This document shows, in pieces, positions 1 through 5,562 of a DNA stretch of 6,413 nucleotides (position 1 is its first letter; each line of letters begins with the position of its first letter). The stretch is from Bacteroidota bacterium. Lineage in GTDB: Bacteria > Bacteroidota > Bacteroidia > Bacteroidales > JADFUO01. The notes beneath the pieces were generated by a model. The model ran no database searches. It saw only the letters and a list, made by a program, of their open reading frames with translations, and was not told where the DNA came from. A program made the translations under genes and the position numbers. Where the stretch lies: positions 1-6,413 of the forward strand of contig JADFUO010000253.1 of assembly GCA_015222115.1 (NCBI GenBank), read 5' to 3'.

Positions 1-69
1 AAGCTAAAACAATACATGAACGTAATATTTGCAGATAATAATAAACTAAAGGATTTAGAAATATTTTAA
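1..69 (+). CDS. C-terminal fragment of an unidentified protein
   Basis: Frame 1 is open from the window edge to a TAA at 67-69 and encodes 22 residues ending in KDLEIF. The fragment is too short to assign to a family and shows no motif. It ends 19 bp before the tsaB start, on the same strand and with no terminator between, so the two may be co-transcribed. That it is a real gene end rather than chance rests on this close spacing and on the frame being open to the edge. Confidence 0.45.
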   Translation, partial: KLKQYMNVIFADNNKLKDLEIF

Positions 70-88
70 GACAAAGTAAAAGCAGAAA

Positions 89-802
89 ATGGATATATAT
101 ATTCTAAATATTGAAACTGCTACAAGTATATGCTCTGTTGCTTTAACAAAGAATAATGAATTATTATCGCGTAGAGAATCTGATGATAAAAATTCTCATT
201 CTTCTAAACTTACATTATTTATTGATGAAGTAATTAAAGAAGTTGATATTAATTACACTGATTTGGATGCAATTGCGGTTAGCAAAGGTCCTGGCTCATA
301 TACCGGCTTAAGAATAGGTGTGTCAACTGCAAAGGGGTTATGTTATGCTTTGGATAAACCTTTAATTTCCGTTGGCACTTTACAAGCAATGGCTTTAGGT
401 ATGGCTGAAAAATTCATTACAGAAAATTTATATGAGAAACCTGTATTATTTTGCCCGATGATTGATGCAAGACGAATGGAAGTTTATTCTGCTTTGTATG
501 ATTCAAATAATAAAGAAGTCCGGGAAATCAGGGCAGAAATTATTGATAAAAATTCTTTTTCTGAATTTTTACAAAACAACGAAATCATCTTTTTCGGTGA
601 TGGTGCTTCAAAATGCAAACAGGTTTTAGCACACCGGAAAAATGCGATTTTTATTGATAACTTTTTCCCCTCAGCTTCATTTATAACTGAAATAGCAAAT
701 TTGAAATTCGAGAACAAAGATTTTGAAGATGTTGCTTATTTTGAGCCGTTTTATTTAAAAGATTTTATTCCGGGAAAACCGAAGGTGAAAGGATTGTATT
801 AG
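89..802 (+). CDS. tsaB: tRNA threonylcarbamoyladenosine biosynthesis protein TsaB
   Basis: The 237-residue product matches TsaB (formerly YeaZ), a cytoplasmic ASKHA-fold protein. In bacteria TsaB works with TsaD and TsaE, and with threonylcarbamoyl-AMP made by TsaC, to put t6A on A37 of ANN-decoding tRNAs. TsaB itself is the non-catalytic dimer partner of TsaD. Seen here: the N-terminal strand and phosphate-loop-like segment NIETATSICSVAL (residues 7-19), the HSSKL segment near residue 37, and the family signature SKGPGSYTGLRIG (about 65-77) followed by STAKGLCYALDKPLISVGTL. The C-terminus ends in the YLKDF...KPK pattern that I associate with Bacteroidota versions. Length is normal for the family (about 230). 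The ATG at 89 places the first beta-strand right at the N-terminus. The leader is A-rich without a Shine-Dalgarno sequence. No TsaD or TsaE gene is in the window. Confidence 0.95.
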   Translation: MDIYILNIETATSICSVALTKNNELLSRRESDDKNSHSSKLTLFIDEVIKEVDINYTDLDAIAVSKGPGSYTGLRIGVSTAKGLCYALDKPLISVGTLQAMALGMAEKFITENLYEKPVLFCPMIDARRMEVYSALYDSNNKEVREIRAEIIDKNSFSEFLQNNEIIFFGDGASKCKQVLAHRKNAIFIDNFFPSASFITEIANLKFENKDFEDVAYFEPFYLKDFIPGKPKVKGLY

Positions 803-845
803 GCAGTTAAAAAGCCCTTTAATAATAAGATGTTATGATATTTAT

Positions 846-859
846 TAAAATGTATTTTA
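846..859. promoter_or_regulatory. Inverted repeat TAAAAT-GT-ATTTTA, possible operator
   Basis: Perfect 6-bp half-sites separated by 2 bp end 6 bp before the ATG of the miniprotein gene. The position would suit a repressor site or a start-proximal RNA hairpin. The half-sites are pure A/T in an AT-rich spacer, so chance is a realistic explanation. Confidence 0.2.
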
Positions 860-865
860 CGAATT

Positions 866-1024
866 ATGGAAACAAAAAAGAAAGTTAATTCTTGTGAAGA
901 ATGCAAGATGCGGAAATTTGCCGAAAGAAAACCAAATTCATTTTGGGCAAAAGTATGGCGCTGGCATACTAAATGGTGCCCCGGCTGGAAAGCTTATCAG
1001 AAAGAAATAGATCAGCAGGCATAA
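866..1024 (+). CDS. Tryptophan-rich CxxC/HxxxC miniprotein, unknown function
   Basis: An ATG-to-TAA frame encodes 52 residues, and I do not recognise a named family. The protein is basic and strikingly patterned: Cys10-x2-Cys13, then His34-x3-Cys38, with five Trp at 27, 31, 33, 37 and 41 and the run HTKWCPGWKAYQKEI. Two Cys plus His/Cys is a plausible zinc-knuckle set. The Trp-rich middle (FWAKVWRWH) could be a compact aromatic core or an amphipathic surface. There is no signal peptide or long hydrophobic segment, so it is probably cytoplasmic. Such a regular Cys/Trp/His composition is unlikely in a random AT-rich frame, which supports a real gene. It lies 63 bp after tsaB and before a long hairpin. 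Short Bacteroidota proteins with a similar CxxC...WRWH...CPGWK look may exist, but I recall this only vaguely. Alternatives are a spurious frame or a small metal-binding regulator. Confidence 0.7.
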   Translation: METKKKVNSCEECKMRKFAERKPNSFWAKVWRWHTKWCPGWKAYQKEIDQQA

Positions 1025-1033
1025 CGACAAACA

Positions 1034-1044
1034 TATCGCCGATA
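1034..1044. repeat. Short palindrome TATCG-C-CGATA
   Basis: Perfect 5-bp arms around a single C lie 9 bp after the stop of the miniprotein gene. It could be a small operator or chance. It is too short and too loopless to act as a terminator. Confidence 0.15.
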
Positions 1045-1076
1045 ATCTTAATCTGCAAATAATTTTCTACAAATTT

Positions 1077-1133
1077 ACGAGTGGTAGTAGCAGTAGCAGT
1101 GTGATTTTCCCTGCCGCTGTTACTGCCACTTGT
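1077..1133 (+). terminator. Long imperfect hairpin downstream of the miniprotein gene
   Basis: The left arm 1077-1099 and right arm 1111-1133 pair over 23 positions. There is one A-C mismatch (1095/1115) and four G-T wobbles (1079/1131, 1085/1125, 1090/1120, 1094/1116), with an 11-nt loop at 1100-1110. The core GTGGTAGTAGCAG pairs with CTGTTACTGCCAC. The 3' flank is TTTATAAATT, which is not a clean T-tract. It may therefore be a bidirectional or processing-type 3' stabiliser instead of a classical intrinsic terminator, or a small structured RNA element. The left arm is also a short tandem repeat (AGTAGC twice). It is much more GC-rich than the rest of the spacer. Confidence 0.55.
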
Positions 1134-1191
1134 TTATAAATTCCCACCAAAAGATGAATTAATTTTAAAACTTGTTAAAAAAATACATAGA

Positions 1192-1207
1192 ATCCTACAA
1201 TTAGGAT
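1192..1207. promoter_or_regulatory. Candidate operator ATCCTA-N4-TAGGAT upstream of the acyl-CoA operon
   Basis: Perfect 6-bp arms lie around a CAAT centre. The right arm overlaps a second TAGGAT copy at 1207-1212. The site ends 12 bp before the -7 element at 1220-1227, inside the region the RNA polymerase would cover, which is the usual place for a repressor site. An alternative reading is a weak hairpin followed by seven T (1214-1220) acting as a terminator for the upstream region. The stem is only 6 bp with two G-C pairs, so I favour the DNA-site reading. Confidence 0.35.
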
Positions 1208-1219
1208 AGGATATTTTTT

Positions 1220-1227
1220 TAATTTTG
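1220..1227 (+). promoter_or_regulatory. Bacteroidota -7 promoter element (TAATTTTG) for the enoyl-CoA hydratase operon
   Basis: This is an exact match to the TAnnTTTG consensus of the Bacteroidota primary sigma factor. It would start transcription at about 1233-1235 and give a leader of about 20 nt before the ATG at 1255. No convincing -33 TTTG lies at the expected distance. The element overlaps an in-frame TTG at 1225, which argues against that TTG being the translation start. Confidence 0.55.
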
Positions 1228-1254
1228 GAAATTCAAAAAAATCAAATTAAAATT

Positions 1255-2022
1255 ATGAATTACGAAATATTAAAACTTAAAATTGAAGATGGTATTGCTT
1301 TGGTTACTATTAGCCGTCCTGAAGCATTAAATGCACTGAATTCAAGGTTTTTCCATGAAATGGACGACATAGTGGCTTCCATTGCTTCAAATGAAAAAGT
1401 TAAAGTGATGATAATAACAGGCGAAGGCAAGGCATTTGTTGCCGGAGCCGACATTGCTGAAATGGTTGATATGACACCGGAGCATGGGACTGCATTTTCA
1501 AAATTAGGACAAAATACTTTCAGCAGTCTTGGAAAACTGGAAATTCCTGTTATTGCAGCTATCAACGGCTTTGCTCTTGGAGGAGGACTGGAATTGGCAA
1601 TGGGATGTGATTTTCGCATTGCAAGTTCTAAAGCTAAGTTCGGACAACCGGAAGTTAATTTGGGAATGATCCCAGGATATGCCGGCACACAACGCTTACC
1701 ACGCCTCGTTGGTCTGGCTGATGCACTTTATATGCTTACAACCGGTGAAATGATACGAGCAGAAGATGCACTGCGTATAGGTTTGGTTCAAAAAGTTGTA
1801 GAACCGGATGAACTTATGGATGAAGTGAAAAAGATTGCCAAAACTATTGCTTCCAAAGGTCCTAAGGCTATAAAAAAAGTAAAATATGTAGCACGTAAGG
1901 GATTGCTTTCCGAATTTGAAAAAGCTTGTGATTTGGAATCGGATTATTTTGGCTCCCAATTTAAAGATGAAGGTGAAGAAGGCATGAAAGCATTTCTTGA
2001 AAAAAGAAAACCTGATTGGTAA
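1255..2022 (+). CDS. Enoyl-CoA hydratase (crotonase family)
   Basis: The 255-residue crotonase-fold enzyme should hydrate trans-2-enoyl-CoA to 3-hydroxyacyl-CoA in the cytoplasm. Both acid/base glutamates of true hydratases are present: Glu113 in NGFALGGGLELAMGCD and Glu133 in FGQPEVNLGMIPGYAGTQRL. The oxyanion-hole segments are AGAD (63-66) and GGG (109-111). The C-terminus EGMKAFLEKRKPDW is the standard trimer-core helix end. Length is typical (255-260). The frame is open upstream to a TTG at 1225, but I chose the ATG at 1255: it gives a normal N-terminus (MNYEILKLKIEDGIALVTISRP), follows an A-rich leader, and leaves the promoter at 1220-1227 outside the gene. It is first of three acyl-CoA genes. 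The sequence best resembles short-chain hydratases (3-hydroxybutyryl-CoA dehydratase, Crt type), but chain-length preference cannot be read from sequence alone. Confidence 0.92.
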   Translation: MNYEILKLKIEDGIALVTISRPEALNALNSRFFHEMDDIVASIASNEKVKVMIITGEGKAFVAGADIAEMVDMTPEHGTAFSKLGQNTFSSLGKLEIPVIAAINGFALGGGLELAMGCDFRIASSKAKFGQPEVNLGMIPGYAGTQRLPRLVGLADALYMLTTGEMIRAEDALRIGLVQKVVEPDELMDEVKKIAKTIASKGPKAIKKVKYVARKGLLSEFEKACDLESDYFGSQFKDEGEEGMKAFLEKRKPDW

Positions 2023-2134
2023 AATTCCAGTATTTTTTATTTTTTGTCTTTATAAAACCCAACCCAGATAAACTGGAAATAACAAATTACAAATCTCAAA
2101 TAACAAATAAATTATAATCAAATATTAATAACCA
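2023..2134. other. 112-bp AT-rich spacer within the acyl-CoA gene group
   Basis: The T-rich run right after the hydratase stop (2033-2045) has no GC hairpin before it. A 7-bp inverted repeat (TTCCAGT 2025-2031, ACTGGAA 2072-2078) has a 40-nt loop and is probably chance. No exact TAnnTTTG is present; the nearest, at 2038-2046, has one base too many. The spacer is therefore compatible with read-through from the hydratase gene, and I see no separate promoter in it. Confidence 0.4.
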
Positions 2135-3472
2135 ATGAATTACGAAGAAAGACTCCAAAATGTGACGGTGCTTGGTGCCGCCGGGAAAATGGGCAGCGGA
2201 ATTTTGTTGCTTACTGCTGTGGAAATGGCTGATATTAGCCTTAAACCCGAGAATCAAACCAAAACTTATGTTTTAAATGCAATGGATGTGTCGCATGAAG
2301 GACTCGCAGGTTTGCTGAAATACCTTAAAGTTCAGGTTCTGAAAATTGCCGAGAAAAAAACGGTTCTGCTCAGAAAAATATATGCCGACAGAACCGACCT
2401 TATTGAGAACAAAGATATTATTGACCAGTATGTCTTTGATGTTATCAATATTATACGACCTGTAACCAAATTAGAAGCAACTTACGATTCAAACCTGATT
2501 TTTGAAGCTGTAAGTGAAAATAAAGATTTGAAAGTTAAATTGCTTTCGCAGATTGACAGTAATAATCCTAATAATCCATGGTATTTTACAAATACATCAT
2601 CTGTGCCAATAAATGTTGTTGAAAAAGAAGCAGGTCTTGAAGGCAGGATTCTCGGATTCCATTTTTATAATCCTCCTGCAATCCAAAAATTAGTTGAACT
2701 GATTGTTACTGATAAAACTAAAAAAGAAGTTGTTGAATTTGCCAAAACCTATGCAAAAAATTTACGAAAGATCATTGTTCCTTCAAATGACTTTGCAGGA
2801 TTTATCGGTAATGGACATTTTATGCGCGACTCACTTCATGCAATTACCGAAACCGAAGCTCTTGCTAAAGATATGCCGTTTGTTGAGGCAGTTTATATGG
2901 TGAATAAAGTTGCACAGGAATATCTTGTCAGACCAATGGGAATTTTCCAGTTGATTGATTATGTTGGTATTGATGTTGTTCAGTTTATTATGAAAGTGAT
3001 GAATCCGTTTGTAACTGATGAAGAATTACACAGCTCTTTATTGGATAAAATGATTGAACTGGGTGTAAAAGGCGGGCAAAAATCCGACGGCTCACAAAAA
3101 GACGGTTTTATGAAATATGAAAAAGGGCAGCCGGTCGCTATTTTTGACCCTGATGAAAAAGAATATATCCCGATATCAGAATTTAAGGATAAGTGTGATA
3201 AAAAATTAGGACCACTTCCAGATTCAAAAATATCATGGAAATCAATAATTCGTCGTCCTGATAAAGAAGTTTTGCTAAAAGATTTCTTTAAAACAATGAA
3301 AACAATGCAAACATTTGGTGCCGAATTAGCTGTAAAATACGGAAAACGTTCAAACGAAATTGGTAAAAAGTTAGTAGCCGATAATGTTGCTAATAACGAA
3401 AATGATGTCAATACTGTTATGCTTACCGGATTTTTCCATGCTTATGGCCCTGTGAATACATTTTTTGATTAA
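2135..3472 (+). CDS. 3-hydroxyacyl-CoA dehydrogenase, enlarged form with C-terminal extension
   Basis: The 445-residue protein should oxidise 3-hydroxyacyl-CoA to 3-ketoacyl-CoA (or the reverse) with a nicotinamide cofactor. The Rossmann domain begins at residue 10 with VTVLGAAGKMGSGI. IFEAVSENKDLK and TNTSSVPI follow as in the family. The catalytic set is complete and correctly spaced relative to human HADH: Ser155, His176 (GFHFYNP), Glu188 (KLVELI) and Asn226 (FAGFIGNG), matching Ser137/His158/Glu170/Asn208 offsets. The C-terminal helical domain is recognisable around GIFQLIDYVGIDVVQFIM. Odd points: the nucleotide loop reads GxxGxxG (Gly14, 17, 20), not GxGxxG; about 10 extra residues precede the second strand; and about 120 residues follow the usual end of the family (around 320-445), containing a Lys-rich stretch but no motif I know. 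It sits between hydratase and thiolase genes, consistent with consecutive steps. Confidence 0.9.
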   Translation: MNYEERLQNVTVLGAAGKMGSGILLLTAVEMADISLKPENQTKTYVLNAMDVSHEGLAGLLKYLKVQVLKIAEKKTVLLRKIYADRTDLIENKDIIDQYVFDVINIIRPVTKLEATYDSNLIFEAVSENKDLKVKLLSQIDSNNPNNPWYFTNTSSVPINVVEKEAGLEGRILGFHFYNPPAIQKLVELIVTDKTKKEVVEFAKTYAKNLRKIIVPSNDFAGFIGNGHFMRDSLHAITETEALAKDMPFVEAVYMVNKVAQEYLVRPMGIFQLIDYVGIDVVQFIMKVMNPFVTDEELHSSLLDKMIELGVKGGQKSDGSQKDGFMKYEKGQPVAIFDPDEKEYIPISEFKDKCDKKLGPLPDSKISWKSIIRRPDKEVLLKDFFKTMKTMQTFGAELAVKYGKRSNEIGKKLVADNVANNENDVNTVMLTGFFHAYGPVNTFFD

Positions 3473-3536
3473 ACAGTATTTTTAGAAAAACATATAAGAA
3501 TTCATAAATTAAATAAAGATTAAAAAAATTTAAAAA

Positions 3537-4781
3537 ATGAAAAAATTAAGAAAAAAAGTATATATGACTGCAGGTTATAATACAATTTCATTGGGAACAG
3601 GCAGGAGAGAATTTCATCCTAAAAAGCCTCGTCCCGGAATTGAACATTATATAAAAGAAGCAGGGCAGGGCACCTTAAAACAAATTGGTGGTGCAAAGAA
3701 TGTTGATGAAGGTGCAATTGGGAATTTTATGGCGCCCAGATTTAACAGACAAGGGAATTTACCGGGGTTTATCCCTATGATAGATGAAGAGCTGCAATGG
3801 AAGCCATGTACCAGTACCGAAGGAGCTTGTGGGTCTGGAGCTTTGGCATTAATGAGTGGCATAAAATCTGTACTTGCCGAAACTGCCGATGTGATTCTTA
3901 CTGTTGGTGTTGAAGTACAAAATACTATGAAAGCAATCTACGGAGCTGATGTCCTTGCCGGTGCCGGTTGGTATCAAAAAAGAAAAAACGGTCATGCTTA
4001 TTTTTTCCCCGGACAATTCAGCGACAGGGCAGGAGCATATTATGAAAAATATGGGATGGAATATACAAGAAAGGGCTTCCGCCGTTGGTTCAGGAATGCC
4101 ATTGAAAATGCACGGCTTTGTCCTACTGCTCAGGAATATGAAAATAAAGTTAAAGACCTTGATGCTTTATATGATAAAATGAAACCAAACGGAAAAGCTT
4201 TTGTTGATAATCTATCAGTTTTAGATTGTTCAAAAGTTTCTGATGCTGCTTCTGCAATTGCAATTGTTTCCGAAGAAGGATTAAAAAGAATTGGTATTCC
4301 GAAAGAAGAAGCTGTTGAAATACTTGGCTGGGCTCAGGTTGAAAGAAATATTACTAACGACCCGTCTGATTTAACCGAACTTACAACTATAAAAAAAGCA
4401 GCAAAAGAAGCAATAGAGTCGGCTAATATTACAATTCATGATCTCGCTACAATTGAAACACATGATTGTTTTTCAATTGCCGGAATTCTGGCTACTGAAG
4501 CCTTTGGATTTGCCGAACCCGGTAAGGGTGCTCAATTTGTTGCTGACGGCAATACTGACAGAGATGGTATAATCCCGATGAATACTACAGGTGGATTAAT
4601 CGGCTGGGGCCATCCAACAGGAGGAACCGGTGTACATCAGGCAGTAACTATTTGGGAGCAATTAACCGGAAAAGCAGGAAAAGCCCAGATAGAAATCCCT
4701 GAAGACCGCCCATACGGAATGACTGTTAATATGGGTGGCGATGATGTAACTGTTGTGGCAATTATTTATAAAAGAGGGTAA
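3537..4781 (+). CDS. SCP2-type thiolase (acetyl-CoA acyltransferase-like)
   Basis: The 414-residue thiolase-fold enzyme should cleave 3-ketoacyl-CoA with CoA, or condense two acyl-CoAs in reverse. The nucleophile is Cys98 in STEGACGSGALAL. The second site is the HDCF motif (His309-Asp310-Cys311-Phe312), which marks the SCP2/SCPx thiolase group and takes the place of the C-terminal active-site Cys of classical thiolases. The GHP motif is at 358-360 in GGLIGWGHPTGGTG. LDCSKVSDAASA near 230 is also typical of the SCP2 group. No sterol-carrier domain is fused. The cap region (about 140-215) is basic and aromatic-rich. The ATG at 3537 follows a very A-rich leader; an ATG at codon 10 is possible but would trim the first strand. 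The gene lies 64 bp after the dehydrogenase gene and is probably co-transcribed with it. Some SCP2-group members of bacteria and archaea act on acetoacetyl-CoA; the substrate here is unproven. Confidence 0.9.
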   Translation: MKKLRKKVYMTAGYNTISLGTGRREFHPKKPRPGIEHYIKEAGQGTLKQIGGAKNVDEGAIGNFMAPRFNRQGNLPGFIPMIDEELQWKPCTSTEGACGSGALALMSGIKSVLAETADVILTVGVEVQNTMKAIYGADVLAGAGWYQKRKNGHAYFFPGQFSDRAGAYYEKYGMEYTRKGFRRWFRNAIENARLCPTAQEYENKVKDLDALYDKMKPNGKAFVDNLSVLDCSKVSDAASAIAIVSEEGLKRIGIPKEEAVEILGWAQVERNITNDPSDLTELTTIKKAAKEAIESANITIHDLATIETHDCFSIAGILATEAFGFAEPGKGAQFVADGNTDRDGIIPMNTTGGLIGWGHPTGGTGVHQAVTIWEQLTGKAGKAQIEIPEDRPYGMTVNMGGDDVTVVAIIYKRG

Positions 4782-4816
4782 AACAATAAACAGAAAAAAG
4801 TTTATTTATACTAAAT

Positions 4817-4841
4817 GCCTGTCCTTATGGATGGGCTTTTT
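4817..4841 (+). terminator. Intrinsic terminator after the thiolase gene
   Basis: An 8-bp stem, GCCTGTCC (4817-4824) with GGATGGGC (4829-4836), includes two G-T wobbles, closes a TTAT loop and is followed at once by TTTTT (4837-4841) and then AATTT. It lies 35 bp after the thiolase stop and before a new promoter, so it most likely ends the acyl-CoA operon. Confidence 0.85.
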
Positions 4842-4872
4842 AATTTAACCTAAATCATTCGGGTTAATTTTA

Positions 4873-4880
4873 TACTTTTG
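4873..4880 (+). promoter_or_regulatory. Bacteroidota -7 promoter element (TACTTTTG) for elbB
   Basis: This exact TAnnTTTG match lies 26 bp before the elbB ATG, just after a strong terminator. No clear -33 TTTG is visible at the usual distance, which is common in this phylum. Predicted transcription starts around 4886-4888, giving a leader of about 20 nt. Confidence 0.7.
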
Positions 4881-4906
4881 CATCATTAATTAAAAACATA
4901 ATAATT

Positions 4907-5557
4907 ATGAAGAAATTTGCTGTAATATTATCCGGTTGCGGTATTTATGACGGTGTCGAAATTCATGAAGCCACATTAACTTTATTAGCCATAAAAAAAT
5001 TAGGTGCCGGTTATCAGTGTTTTGCACCGGATATTTTCCAACATCATGTTATCAATCACCTTACCGGAGATGAAATGAATGAAAAAAGAAATGTTTTGGT
5101 TGAATCTGCAAGAATTGCCAGAGGAGATATCAAACCTTTGAGCGATTTTAATCCAAAAGAATTTGATGCACTGATATTTCCCGGAGGTTTTGGTGTGGCA
5201 AAAAATTTATGCACTTTTGCCTTTGACGGTTTTAATGCAAGTGTGAATAAAGAAGTTGAAAAAGCTGTGAAGGAAATGCTAAAATTAAAAAAGCCCATAG
5301 GTGCGATGTGCATTGCCCCTGTTTTGATTGCTAAAATTATCGGTGATGTAAATGTAACTGTCGGCAAAGATGAAGCAACAGCCGAAACCATTGAAAAGAT
5401 GGGTGCAACACACATTACTGCCAATTATGATGATGTTGTGATTGACGACAGACACAATGTTTTTACAACACCATATTATATGGAAGCTACCGATATTGTT
5501 CAGGTATATGAGGGAGCATACAATATTATTGAAGCTATGTTAAAAGTAATGAGATAA
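4907..5557 (+). CDS. elbB: ElbB-type glyoxalase (DJ-1/PfpI superfamily)
   Basis: The 216-residue protein matches the ElbB (isoprenoid biosynthesis protein with amidotransferase-like domain) family, nearly the same length as E. coli ElbB. Seen here: the signature VILSGCGIYDGVEIHEA (residues 6-22) with conserved Cys11 and Glu18, FPGGFGVAKNL (about 89-99), and the nucleophile-elbow Cys135 in IGAMCIAPVL. Family members are single-domain class I glutamine-amidotransferase-like proteins. Some show weak glutathione-independent glyoxalase activity on glyoxal-type aldehydes, and the link to isoprenoid synthesis comes from genetic work in E. coli. The physiological substrate is not settled. It begins a new transcription unit and is followed after 5 bp by a flavoprotein gene, so the pair is probably co-expressed. 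The leader is A/T-rich with no Shine-Dalgarno sequence. Confidence 0.92.
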   Translation: MKKFAVILSGCGIYDGVEIHEATLTLLAIKKLGAGYQCFAPDIFQHHVINHLTGDEMNEKRNVLVESARIARGDIKPLSDFNPKEFDALIFPGGFGVAKNLCTFAFDGFNASVNKEVEKAVKEMLKLKKPIGAMCIAPVLIAKIIGDVNVTVGKDEATAETIEKMGATHITANYDDVVIDDRHNVFTTPYYMEATDIVQVYEGAYNIIEAMLKVMR

Positions 5558-5562
5558 AGAAA

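Noticed and set aside
484..717. 77-codon open frame on the - strand inside tsaB
   Set aside because: It lies wholly within a well-supported gene and has no recognisable domain. AT-rich coding DNA often leaves such antisense frames open.
797..824. Possible terminator after tsaB (ATTAGGC ... GCC with bulge ... TAAT)
   Set aside because: The stem is 7 bp only with a 3-nt bulge, most of its strength comes from three G-C pairs, and no T-run of five or more follows.
1260..1959. Three - strand frames (142, 62 and 87 codons) under the hydratase gene
   Set aside because: They are antisense shadows of a clear crotonase gene, with low-complexity or implausible protein sequence.
2038..2046. TA plus six T plus G, a near match to the -7 element
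   Set aside because: The spacing is one base too long for TAnnTTTG and there is no -33 partner, so I did not call an internal promoter.
2025..2078. TTCCAGT/ACTGGAA inverted repeat between hydratase and dehydrogenase genes
   Set aside because: Seven-bp arms with a 40-nt loop are expected by chance in this spacer, and the pairing does not extend.
2980..3411. 143-codon - strand frame opposite the dehydrogenase C-terminal tail
   Set aside because: I considered it because the tail is unusual, but the + strand frame is continuous with the catalytic domain and the antisense product is Ser/Phe-rich without motifs.
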